From Carboxylicivirga linearis (GTDB lineage: Bacteria > Bacteroidota > Bacteroidia > Bacteroidales > Marinilabiliaceae), in the NCBI RefSeq assembly GCF_018271995.1, contig NZ_JAGUCO010000006.1:1-64000 (forward strand): DNA of 64,000 nucleotides. The letters are read 5' to 3'. The notes under the pieces are model-generated. The model worked only from the letters and a program-made list of their open reading frames with translations. It was not told the DNA's origin and did no database searches. Shown here in pieces: positions 54,414-63,569 of the stretch. The translations under genes were made by a program, and so were the position numbers. Position 1 is the first letter of the stretch. Each line of letters starts with the position of its first letter.

Positions 54414-56708
54414 TCAGCGTTCCATGTAAACCGTTCCCAATCTGTTGGATCGATTATAATCAACTGCATGATCTACATTATTGATATACACTTTTTGGCC
54501 CTCCTCCTTTTGATTAACAGATAACTTAAATGGAATTTGGCTGTCGATAGTAATGTTATTCTGTTCAGGTTGCCATTCCACAGCTGCAACATATTTCGAA
54601 AGGCCATGCAACAGCACCCTATCTTCATTTCTGAGATAACTCCCATGAGCAATAAAGCAACTTTTACAATTATTTATGTCAGCCTTATTCTCACTGTTAA
54701 AAGTAACAGCAGTAATCCATGCATCTGTTTCCCATCCATCAAATGAATTGATACTATTTCTATGCTTGATCCTACCGTCTGCCTTTAGATTGATAAATAC
54801 CTTCGTTACCTCATCTCCTTGCGCAATGCTTACTCCTTGCATATCTTTTCCATCAAAGGTTTTTATAACCGGTTGCCTTTTTTCATTATCACTTAAAATA
54901 ATAGCTGTCACAAAAGTATTTTTGTCGGTAATCTTATCCTGATAAACTGACCAATATGGTTTCTCATTTTTCGGTTGATGATCTTCTAACCCAATTTTTT
55001 CTTTAAGTTTTATCTTCTCAGGAAAATCATGAGGTAATCCTCCATCAGGAAAAGTATTTGGAAACAGAGGCCTGACTTTAATTTCTGCATCAGCCTCTTT
55101 TACTGTAAGATCTATGCCATTCCTTTTTGACTCTCCATTATAATGTAGAAGCCACTCAAAGCTCCCGGGTTCATAACTTTCTACTTCATCAATGATTAAA
55201 ATTACGTCTCCAACCCATAAAAAATGACGATGATTTCTACTAAAATAACGAGCAGTGGGCCCGGTTGCATCAGCCATAACATATTTATAAAAACCATTAT
55301 CAATCAGATGGTTTACACTTCCGGAATTGGATACTCCATAATACTGATCTTTCTGTTCCTGAGCCTTTTCATTCCATGTTATTACATTATGCGCCTCACT
55401 TTGTACGTAGTATTGGGTATAGCTGGGATGCCCGTAACTTGAGTTTCCTGAATCAATAATCAGATTCTTTCCTTTATGAAAAAGTATAAAAGACCCCGCA
55501 TCGGCATGAGCATGATTCCACGAAAAACCAGATTTAACAGCTAACATGGTGGAGTTATTTTGCCATGAATCTCGCATTACCACCCATCCAATATCAGAAT
55601 ACATTTTCGACAATTCTTTCTCAGGAGCATAATCAACAGGTAGTAAGGGTAACTCAGGATGAAAAATTAATCCCAATGGTGTTTCGCTTTCAAGCCCTTC
55701 AGCATGATTTCCGCTATTTACCCGTTGCAGATACCAGGCGTAAAGATCACTTTGATGACCAAGGTTCCACAATAACAAAACTACCGAATTACCATTTCTG
55801 CGAATATCAGTATCACCAAAATTAACACACATACTGCTACCCTCTTCGGTATAGTAGGTTGTATAAATAAAGAAGTCGGCCATTTTTTCCATCATCTGAA
55901 CATCAGGCAGATTCTTGTCAGGTAAGCTATTTTGAAACGCATATCGAAACAGCATATATTGCGAAAATCCATAGGAAGCATAGTTTATACCCTCATAAAA
56001 ACCTCCGTCTCTATCGAAATTGGATGGTTTATTTTGTAAAACGCTACCCTGATATGAAACCCACTCGTTAATGGTTTGCGATATATTTATAGCCCATTCT
56101 GTAGCCTCAGGAATTTCATTTTTAACTGCTAAAGAAGCAAATCCGGCCATGTACACACAGGCTCCCCACCAATTATGGCCCATAGTATCAAATGTATGAA
56201 TACTGGTTTCAGGATTTAACCAATCATCCATAGCCGGCTTAATTCCCAGTCGTACAATGCCTTCTGCAATTTTTCTCCTTTCGTCATGGTTTAAATATTC
56301 ATAAATACAATCATATGCTATTGCTAAATCAAAACTGGTATGCGATACATCTAACCCTGCCTGCCATGGTGGATTACGGTTTAATAATTGCTTTCCTTCC
56401 CAAGTGGTTTTATGGATGTAATCAAGTAAGATTCTTTTTAATGCATCGGCATATTTTTCATTCTCTGTCATTCGATAAGCCAATGCAAGGGTGGCACATT
56501 CTCTTGATGCCAGATGATCTTTTTTTACTAATTCATTGGCATTGTTTCTAATTTTCAGCCACGACCTTTTGACTGATTCATTTGTGGTTATGTGCCTTTT
56601 AAGCCTGTTAATATTATCATCTGTATGTAATAAATAGTTATGTGCCTCAACAGTTATAAGACTCATTAAAAAAATTACTATTACAAACAACCTCATTAAA
56701 ACTCTCAT
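54414..56708 (-). CDS. Heparinase II/III-like polysaccharide lyase
   Basis: 764 residues, signal peptide (LFVIVIFLMSLITVEAHN). An (alpha/alpha) toroid comes first, with TMGHNWWGACVYMAGFASLA and DRDGGFYEGINYASYGFSQY, which hold the Asn-His and Tyr expected at the active site. An anti-parallel beta-sandwich follows with SWNHAHADAGSFILFHKGKN and IDSGNSSYG (His and substrate-facing residues of the heparinase II/III family). Such enzymes beta-eliminate uronic-acid glycans (alginate, heparin-like, ulvan or related). The GH88 and GH28-like neighbours support a uronate-rich polymer. Specificity not determinable here. Confidence 0.88.
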   Translation of the reverse strand: MRVLMRLFVIVIFLMSLITVEAHNYLLHTDDNINRLKRHITTNESVKRSWLKIRNNANELVKKDHLASRECATLALAYRMTENEKYADALKRILLDYIHKTTWEGKQLLNRNPPWQAGLDVSHTSFDLAIAYDCIYEYLNHDERRKIAEGIVRLGIKPAMDDWLNPETSIHTFDTMGHNWWGACVYMAGFASLAVKNEIPEATEWAINISQTINEWVSYQGSVLQNKPSNFDRDGGFYEGINYASYGFSQYMLFRYAFQNSLPDKNLPDVQMMEKMADFFIYTTYYTEEGSSMCVNFGDTDIRRNGNSVVLLLWNLGHQSDLYAWYLQRVNSGNHAEGLESETPLGLIFHPELPLLPVDYAPEKELSKMYSDIGWVVMRDSWQNNSTMLAVKSGFSWNHAHADAGSFILFHKGKNLIIDSGNSSYGHPSYTQYYVQSEAHNVITWNEKAQEQKDQYYGVSNSGSVNHLIDNGFYKYVMADATGPTARYFSRNHRHFLWVGDVILIIDEVESYEPGSFEWLLHYNGESKRNGIDLTVKEADAEIKVRPLFPNTFPDGGLPHDFPEKIKLKEKIGLEDHQPKNEKPYWSVYQDKITDKNTFVTAIILSDNEKRQPVIKTFDGKDMQGVSIAQGDEVTKVFINLKADGRIKHRNSINSFDGWETDAWITAVTFNSENKADINNCKSCFIAHGSYLRNEDRVLLHGLSKYVAAVEWQPEQNNITIDSQIPFKLSVNQKEEGQKVYINNVDHAVDYNRSNRLGTVYMER

Positions 56709-56836
56709 CTAATATATTCCTTCAATTAATGCCTATCTACTCGATTATCATTTGATAATAATCATCAATATACTACACCCATTGTTATTTTTATTCATTT
56801 TTTCCCTTCTTTTCTAATCAATTCCAATGATTTGTA

Positions 56837-57709
56837 TTAATCAATGGAGTAATGCAGTATTGATTCGTCATCTTTAAAATCTTTCGGACTACATTGATAA
56901 TAACCTTTGAAGCATCTGGAAAAATATCCCGGTGATTCAAATCCAACCATATAAGCAACTTCAGAAACATTTTTATCGGACTCTTTTAATAAAACAGCAG
57001 AAACTTTTAATCGCTCAATTAGAATAAAGCGTTTCATTGTTAGTCCGGTCTTTCTTTTAATCCTGCGATATACGTAATTAGGCGACAAGGATAACAAACG
57101 GCTTAGCTTTTTCACGTTTAGGTCAGTATCATCAATATGCTCTTGAATTACCGCTCGTATTCTGCATATAAAATCATCATCCTTTACGTTGTATAAAGGA
57201 CTTGCATCAACTACTTCGTTCTGACTCAAATGCAGATGCTTTAGAATATTAAGCACCTTAAATTTAAGTATGTAAAAATTTACGGGCACCGATATGATAT
57301 CAACTGCCCCCAGTTTCACGCCTTTTCGTTCGTTTAGATAATTATCTTCTGTTGTTAAGAATATAAGTGGAATGCAGGAAGTAGAAGAATTATTCTTAAT
57401 TAGCTGAGCTATTTGCAAGCCTTTTACATCTAAACTGACAATAATTACATGTGCAGAATATAGCTTATTCCAATAAATAAATCGTGAATCACTAATACAA
57501 GAAGTCAGATTAAAATCATTCGACAACTGTTCGCGAAAAGCACTTAGTATATCATTATTATTTCCGATTAAAACCATTTGAGGAAGGTCGTTTTTCACAT
57601 CTTTAGGTTCAGGAATCTCAGTATGATTCCTCTGATCAGCAATGGCTCTTAAATGAGTTAGTCTGTTTGCTATTTTAACTGTCCCTAAGGTTGATTCCAT
57701 AAGATTCAT
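56837..57709 (-). CDS. AraC regulator with degenerate receiver domain
   Basis: 290 residues, no membrane segment. Residues 43-158 fold as a receiver-like domain (LPQMVLIGNNNDILSAFREQ, IPLIFLTTEDNYLNERKGVK), but the acidic pocket is replaced by Asn, the phospho-acceptor region is shortened (VIIVSLDVKG) and the conserved Lys of the KP motif is Val141 (SVPVN). Residues 180-280 are an AraC helix-turn-helix pair (NVKKLSRLLSLSPNYVYRRI, VSEVAYMVGFESPGYFSRCF). It looks like the C-terminal half of a hybrid two-component protein set free. It follows the GH88 gene by 11 bp and should regulate this polysaccharide locus. A paralogue starts beyond the window end. Confidence 0.85.
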   Translation of the reverse strand: MNLMESTLGTVKIANRLTHLRAIADQRNHTEIPEPKDVKNDLPQMVLIGNNNDILSAFREQLSNDFNLTSCISDSRFIYWNKLYSAHVIIVSLDVKGLQIAQLIKNNSSTSCIPLIFLTTEDNYLNERKGVKLGAVDIISVPVNFYILKFKVLNILKHLHLSQNEVVDASPLYNVKDDDFICRIRAVIQEHIDDTDLNVKKLSRLLSLSPNYVYRRIKRKTGLTMKRFILIERLKVSAVLLKESDKNVSEVAYMVGFESPGYFSRCFKGYYQCSPKDFKDDESILHYSID

Positions 57710-57720
57710 ACGAGTTGATT

Positions 57721-58926
57721 TTAGTTAACATCTGATTTAAGTCTTAACATTTTGCGTAATCGTAACAGAGCCTCCAAATAATAGTAGTCGGCATAAATGA
57801 TTGAAGCATCTATTTCACTATTGTTAGGTTTATGCCCGGTAGAATGCATCAGAAAAGAGGAGTTATGGTTTCTACTCTGGTAGATTTCTGATGATAATTT
57901 CTTGAGCAATTGAATGGCGGTGGTATTATATTTCTCTTGTTTCGAGTCGGAACTAAATTGCGATAATTCCAACAAAGCGGAAGCCGCAATACAAGCTGCT
58001 GAGGCATCTTTGGGTGCTTGGATAGAAGGATCATTAAAGTCCCATTTGGGAATTTCACCTTCAGGAATATTACGAATAAAAACATCTGCCATCTTCTGAG
58101 CCGTAGCTAAAAAAGGTAAATAGTTTGTTTCGCGATAGCACATGGTGAAACCATAGATGCCCCAAGCCTGCCCCCTTGCCCAAACCGAATTATCATTATA
58201 TCCCTGATGCGTCACTCCTTTAATTAAATGACCATCAATAGTATCAAAAACGGCTACATGAAAACATGAAAAATTATCTCTTACCAAAGATTTCCTTGAT
58301 ACTTCAGCATGACTAAAAGCAATATCATATTGGCTATAATCTCCTCCATTTTTTGCAGCCCAAAAGAGCATTTCCAGATTCATCATATTATCGATAATGG
58401 TATTATGTGGCCAATGCATTTTTTTGACCATTGCAGGCCATGACAGAATGGTTCCAACCTTTGGATTAAATAGCTTTACCAATTTATTTGATGTATCAAT
58501 AATTACTTGCTTGCTAAGCGAATCAGATAAGTTTTTTTGCTGATTTCCATAACTACAGAAAACCTGAAATCCCAGGTCGTGGTCATTAGGAGTGCCAAAA
58601 GCTAAAGGCTTCAATAGACTTGTATATTTAATTGCCTCTTCTTTCCATTTATCATCGCCGGTAGCCTCAAACAAATTCCATAAAACACCCGGCCAAAAGC
58701 CACTTGTCCAATCATTATAATCCACACAATTCCATTTGGTTTGAAGGCTAAGTATATTTCTGGGCAAGCTATCAGCAGGTAAATTATTAAGCGTTTTAAC
58801 AGCCTGGCGAGTGCAATATTCAATTTGTGTATCTACCCATCTGGTATTTATGCTACTTTCACAAGAACTCAGCACTATTACACTAACAATCAATGCAATT
58901 ACTATATGTATTCTGTTAATATTCAT
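57721..58926 (-). CDS. GH88 unsaturated glucuronyl hydrolase, lipoprotein
   Basis: 401 residues; VIVLSSCESS is a lipobox, so it is anchored on a membrane. The (alpha/alpha)6 GH88/GH105 fold shows WTSGFWPGVLWNLFEATGDD, HDLGFQVFCSYG and IIDNMMNLEMLFWAAKNGG; the aspartates in HDLGF and IIDNMM match the two catalytic Asp of unsaturated glucuronyl hydrolases, and SVWARGQAWGIYGFTM is another family motif. It hydrates and removes the 4,5-unsaturated uronic acid that polysaccharide lyases leave. It is the natural partner for the heparinase-like lyase two genes downstream. Confidence 0.92.
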   Translation of the reverse strand: MNINRIHIVIALIVSVIVLSSCESSINTRWVDTQIEYCTRQAVKTLNNLPADSLPRNILSLQTKWNCVDYNDWTSGFWPGVLWNLFEATGDDKWKEEAIKYTSLLKPLAFGTPNDHDLGFQVFCSYGNQQKNLSDSLSKQVIIDTSNKLVKLFNPKVGTILSWPAMVKKMHWPHNTIIDNMMNLEMLFWAAKNGGDYSQYDIAFSHAEVSRKSLVRDNFSCFHVAVFDTIDGHLIKGVTHQGYNDNSVWARGQAWGIYGFTMCYRETNYLPFLATAQKMADVFIRNIPEGEIPKWDFNDPSIQAPKDASAACIAASALLELSQFSSDSKQEKYNTTAIQLLKKLSSEIYQSRNHNSSFLMHSTGHKPNNSEIDASIIYADYYYLEALLRLRKMLRLKSDVN

Positions 58927-58943
58927 TCAATAAAATTCTATTG

Positions 58944-58961
58944 CAACACTTTTTAGTGTTG
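58944..58961. other. Hairpin between the GH28-like and GH88 genes
   Basis: CAACACT-TTTT-AGTGTTG is a perfect 7-bp stem with a 4-base loop, 18 bp before the GH88 start. It has no T-tract on the minus strand, so it is more likely an mRNA-stabilising or processing structure than a terminator. Confidence 0.45.
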
Positions 58962-59047
58962 AGTTATATTCAATTTCTCTGCTAATTATTATGAAGGTGA
59001 TGCCTGATGGCAATCAAACCCAATTGCACTTCTGCAACAAAAATCTT

Positions 59048-60487
59048 TTAATGATCTGTTTTTATAAATTGTATATTCTCTGCGTGTTCACCTATATATA
59101 TTCGTGCAAAATCAGAAGTTTTATACCAAGGTGGTTTGCCCTTCATATTGTCATGAATGGTGTCTCCGTTTATAACCAGGTTCTCGAATACCACATTTTT
59201 CACCTGTCGTTCATTATTATATCCTGAAATAATTGATAATTCGGCGTTATCACCAAAGTATGAAATATCCTTAAAATAGATATTCTCAATACTTTTACCC
59301 GGTGCCTTGCAGTACTTTTGGTTATAAAAAATTCGAAGATTCACCAATTGCCCCTGTCTGAAATTTTCAATTCTGATGTTCTCAAACCTAACGTTTCTGA
59401 TGATGTTATTGTCTCCCCCATTAATTGCCAGGCAACCCTGATAATCGATTTGCTGTTCTTTATGATCGAGTATATCAATGTTTTTATAAAGCAAGTTTTC
59501 AATAACATCGGTTGAATCAGCATTACCATGAATACCAATAAAAATGGGATGTGCTACATCGGCCCAAAGCACTGAATTCTGCATGGTAATATTTCGGCTT
59601 GCTCCGTTAAATCCTTTTCGGGTGGCATACACTGTTGTGCAGTCGTCGGAATTTCGGCAAAAAACCCTGTCGAATAGCACATTGTTGCTGGCAAAAACAT
59701 TCAACCCATCACCCCATCCAAAATAGCTGATGCTTTTTACGTTACTAATAACAACTGAATCGGATCCTCCGGTAGCACATTGAGTTGTAAATATACCTTC
59801 AACCAACACATTTTTAGAGTTAGCAATATGTACCCCCATCTTAACAGTGTGTTCTATCATACCCCTGCCAATTACCTTAACGTTATCAGCATTGTGTATA
59901 AAAATCTGACCTCGCACAATGGCATCACCAGCTATATAAACGGTTTTCCCAGATGGAACAAAAAGCTTTCCATCTTCCAGGTTATGAATACCCTTGCCAA
60001 AAAATATAACATTCTTGTCATTTGCATCCGGCACGATATCTTCAATTGGATTGGCAAAAAGATGCAGGTTATGAAAGATATCTCCATTTACTTCGATAGA
60101 GAGGTTTTGAGGTTGATCAAGAAAAAATGTTAATTGCTTTTTAGAAACCTGGGGTTGTATATCTAATGATAAAGGCCTGACTTTGCTTGTTGAGATCAAT
60201 CCTTTGTTATTGGTAACCTTCACTTCAATTTTACCATTGAAATCGAAAAATGCCATTGAAGACTTCTCAACAGTGTGTTTACCATTCCTTACTTCATCAA
60301 CCTTGGTAAGATAAGTTGGTATTGTTTGCCATTTGCCATCGGTTAATCTCACCTGAACTGTAAAATCATCGTTCAACAGGGCACCCTCCGGTGCAACATA
60401 TGTTTTCAATAATCGTTCAGCTATCAAATTACCATTGGGAATTATGAGAACAATACAGAAGGTTAATATTTTTAATATCGATTTCAT
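59048..60487 (-). CDS. GH28-like secreted beta-helix glycosidase
   Basis: 479 residues from MKSILKILTFCIVLIIPNGN (60487), a signal peptide. An N-terminal beta domain (RLLKTYVAPEGALLNDDFTV) precedes the right-handed beta helix. The helix has the GH28 hallmarks in altered form: YFGWGDGLNVFASNNV (DG), CRNSDDCTTVYA (DDC) and PIFIGIHGNADS (G-x-HG). The expected downstream RIK motif is not clear (NLRIFYN). GH28 enzymes hydrolyse polygalacturonan or rhamnogalacturonan; some relatives act on other alpha-linked glycans. It lies upstream of GH88 in the same direction. Confidence 0.8.
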   Translation of the reverse strand: MKSILKILTFCIVLIIPNGNLIAERLLKTYVAPEGALLNDDFTVQVRLTDGKWQTIPTYLTKVDEVRNGKHTVEKSSMAFFDFNGKIEVKVTNNKGLISTSKVRPLSLDIQPQVSKKQLTFFLDQPQNLSIEVNGDIFHNLHLFANPIEDIVPDANDKNVIFFGKGIHNLEDGKLFVPSGKTVYIAGDAIVRGQIFIHNADNVKVIGRGMIEHTVKMGVHIANSKNVLVEGIFTTQCATGGSDSVVISNVKSISYFGWGDGLNVFASNNVLFDRVFCRNSDDCTTVYATRKGFNGASRNITMQNSVLWADVAHPIFIGIHGNADSTDVIENLLYKNIDILDHKEQQIDYQGCLAINGGDNNIIRNVRFENIRIENFRQGQLVNLRIFYNQKYCKAPGKSIENIYFKDISYFGDNAELSIISGYNNERQVKNVVFENLVINGDTIHDNMKGKPPWYKTSDFARIYIGEHAENIQFIKTDH

Positions 60488-60615
60488 TTGCAACATCGGA
60501 TTTAGATTAACTAGGTATTGCTGATTAATGCAAAGTAAAGGCGAGATCTTGATTTTAATGAAACAAAATCGACCTTTTGGGTATCATTTTACTAATTTGG
60601 GACTTCTTTTATCTG

Positions 60616-63387
60616 TTAAAGATCCTCTTTAGAAATGAATCTTTTATGGTATTCGGCAGGTGTATAACCGGTTTCTTTCTTAAAAATTCGGTAGAATGAC
60701 GTTTTTGAATTAAATCCACAATTTTGAGCCAATGCAACCAAAGTAAATTTTGAATATTCGGGATTACCCATCAGTTCAATTACTTTTTTCACCCTAAAAC
60801 CGTTGATAAATTCGTTGAATGTAATATGAAGGTTTTGATTGATAGACTGTGATATTTCATTGGAAGAGCACCCAAGCTCTTTAGCTAAATCGGCTATTTT
60901 CAAATCAACATTTAAATACAACTCCTTTTGTATGATAAACTGACTTATCTTTTCTAGCATTGCCTGACTCTTCTCTGATGTGAGTCGCGAGGATTCATAT
61001 TTTTTAGTCTCCTCTTTTTCTTTGGGCTTACCTTTTTTTATATTGTAACCCATCCATAAAATAATCAACAATACCGCGAGAACTATTACTGCCTGCCAGA
61101 AGGGATTCCGATAAAACACAGGAGATATAGTTACTTTCAATTGTCTGATTGTATTTAAATCAGGACTTTCATTGCCTTTTGCCAGACAAACCTCAAAGAC
61201 ATACTTACCTGCTTTTAAACTCTGATAAAAAACCTGATTGTCGCCCTTGAGAACTTTCCAATTATCATCCTCCCCTTTTAAACGATATAAGTATACATTG
61301 TCGGACTGAGCATAATAATTGAGTGCTACAAAACGAAAACCAAGGTTATTCTCTGCTCCCTTCAGGTTGAGATACGATAGTTCTTCTACAGGTTCCTTTG
61401 CTCCCTTTTCATCTGAAGCTATAAACCGATTACCATTTACAAAAATATCAGTAATCAGTACTTTCTTTCTTATGGGATCTTTTATCAAACTATCCGGTTG
61501 AAAATGTACAAGGCCTTTTTCATTTCCAAACCATAATTGACCATCCTCTGAGATGCTATTCATAACAGCATTAGGATTAAATGCCAAGCCTGGTAATCCG
61601 TCGGAAAGAGAATAAGATTGAAACACCTTATGTTCCACGTCAAAGCGGCTTAAGCCTTTCAATGTTGCTACCCATAAAACGCCTTCAGGGGATTCAGCAA
61701 CAGAGGAAATAGAATTATTGACCAATCCATCGGTCTGTTTATAGGCTTGTATTTTATTCAAATCTGACGATACCTGATCCAAACCTCCTTTTTCGGTAGA
61801 AACCCATATATTACTTTTAGAATCTTCGAAGAACGCTACTGTTTTATCTAACGGAAGGCCGATTGCTGTAACAATACGTTTCGGAATTCCGGTTGAAATA
61901 TCATAAATAGCTGTTCCAATCATACTCCCAAGCCAAAGACGATTTTTACTGTCTATATAACCGGCATATAATTGGTTACTTATTATATCTGAATTAGATT
62001 CTGTAAAAACCTGAGCTTCACCAGAGCCATCAATTTTGTATAAACCATTTAAACTTAATATCCATCTAACATTATTGGCGTCTTTAACAATGCCATATAT
62101 TGCTCCCGACAGAAAATCTTTTTCCGTGCGATAATTGATCAACTCATCACTTGCAACGTCATACAAACTTATTCCTCCTCCGTAAGTACCCACCAGAATA
62201 TTATTCTCCGTAAGAGGATAAAAACTAAGTATAATATCGGACCTCAAGGCGTCAACATCGTCCTTTCGATAAAATTTGCTTATCCCTTTATCCGGGTTGC
62301 TCACAAACAATCCATCCCGAGTACCGATCATCTTCAAGTTGTGCTTACCAAAATAGAACGATCGAATACTTTGTTGGCCAATAAATAACTCTCCTACCTT
62401 GGATGAAACCTTAATTGAGCCATTAATACGATTGCTATAATTTAAACCTGCAGCATAAGATCCAATCCAAAATCGTCCATCAGCATCAACCAGAACTGAA
62501 TAAATTGAGTTGGAACTTAAAGATGATGGGTTGGAACTGTCGTGAGAAATTAGCTTGCTCGTTTTTGAATCAATATTGTATAATATTAAACCTCCTCCAT
62601 CTGTTCCGATGCACAAATTATTATTGACAAGATCAAAAGTGAGTGTTAGAATATAATCGTTAACAATAACAGGTAATTCAGTTATTTTTTTTGAATCTGT
62701 ATCAAATAAAAAAAGTTGTTTTGTATCCGTTGCCAACACTAAATTCTCAAGATAACCTGTGATAGCAACCAATCCTCCGCCAAAATTATTTGTAGCATAA
62801 TAACCTGTTGTATTACGAGCAATATCGTACTCGATCAATCCTTTATCAAGGCTGGCAATGTACAATTTTGTTTTATCGGCTGAAAGATACGTGCTTGTTA
62901 TAACTCCTTCATTAACAACCTGCTGAATTGCTTTTGTTTGAACATTTATTTTTGACACCCCTTTGCTGGTTCCAATGTAAATACTTGTATCTGCAGGACT
63001 TGATATCAGACACTTAATTTTATTTTCATTAGTAACTATTTGATAAGACTCGAAAAATGGGTTAATAAAATCCCAATAAAACAATTGATCATCAGAACCA
63101 AACCAAATACCTTTATCCGGATCGTTGGCAAAACAGTTAATACTTACCTTATTAGTAGGGAATTTTTCCGAAAAAGACCTGATTGTTACTCCGTCAAAAC
63201 GGTCGAGTCCTTCCAATGTAGCCAACCAAACATAACCGAACTCATCAATGTGAACAGATTTTATATAATTGCTTGATAATCCATCTTCAACTCTTATTTT
63301 CTTAAATGAATTAATCTGAGCCCGCAGCCCATATGGAAGAAATAATATTAAAAGTGCAAATAATATTCTTGAGTATCCGATATTCAT
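60616..63387 (-). CDS. Membrane one-component regulator: beta-propeller, Y_Y_Y, TM, AraC
   Basis: 923 residues with a signal peptide (ends LRAQ). Two seven-bladed propellers of two-component-regulator type run to about residue 660 (VEDGLSSNYIKSVHIDEFGY, LWFGNEKGLVHFQPDSLIK at the end), followed by a Y_Y_Y domain (LGFRFVALNYYAQSDNVYLY, KAGKYVFEVCLAKG). One helix (FWQAVIVLAVLLIILWMGYN, about 757-778) leads to a 40-residue linker and an AraC DNA-binding domain (KIADLAKELGCSSNEISQSI, FTLVALAQNCGFNSKTSFYR). Classical HTCS proteins put a histidine kinase and receiver between these; here both are absent. It should sense an oligosaccharide in the periplasm and act directly on DNA from the membrane. 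Confidence 0.9.
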   Translation of the reverse strand: MNIGYSRILFALLILFLPYGLRAQINSFKKIRVEDGLSSNYIKSVHIDEFGYVWLATLEGLDRFDGVTIRSFSEKFPTNKVSINCFANDPDKGIWFGSDDQLFYWDFINPFFESYQIVTNENKIKCLISSPADTSIYIGTSKGVSKINVQTKAIQQVVNEGVITSTYLSADKTKLYIASLDKGLIEYDIARNTTGYYATNNFGGGLVAITGYLENLVLATDTKQLFLFDTDSKKITELPVIVNDYILTLTFDLVNNNLCIGTDGGGLILYNIDSKTSKLISHDSSNPSSLSSNSIYSVLVDADGRFWIGSYAAGLNYSNRINGSIKVSSKVGELFIGQQSIRSFYFGKHNLKMIGTRDGLFVSNPDKGISKFYRKDDVDALRSDIILSFYPLTENNILVGTYGGGISLYDVASDELINYRTEKDFLSGAIYGIVKDANNVRWILSLNGLYKIDGSGEAQVFTESNSDIISNQLYAGYIDSKNRLWLGSMIGTAIYDISTGIPKRIVTAIGLPLDKTVAFFEDSKSNIWVSTEKGGLDQVSSDLNKIQAYKQTDGLVNNSISSVAESPEGVLWVATLKGLSRFDVEHKVFQSYSLSDGLPGLAFNPNAVMNSISEDGQLWFGNEKGLVHFQPDSLIKDPIRKKVLITDIFVNGNRFIASDEKGAKEPVEELSYLNLKGAENNLGFRFVALNYYAQSDNVYLYRLKGEDDNWKVLKGDNQVFYQSLKAGKYVFEVCLAKGNESPDLNTIRQLKVTISPVFYRNPFWQAVIVLAVLLIILWMGYNIKKGKPKEKEETKKYESSRLTSEKSQAMLEKISQFIIQKELYLNVDLKIADLAKELGCSSNEISQSINQNLHITFNEFINGFRVKKVIELMGNPEYSKFTLVALAQNCGFNSKTSFYRIFKKETGYTPAEYHKRFISKEDL

Positions 63388-63569
63388 TTATCTCACGGTT
63401 CTGTTTTTACAGCAATAATAAAATTCCATGGGAACGTTTATTACGATCTCAAATGTACAAAAACAGATCTAAGTAAAGACAACAATCAATAAGGATGAAT
63501 CAACTTCCTTAATTGTTTCAATAGCTATTTTGTAAAAACAGTATAGGTGGAAAAATGAATAACATATTA

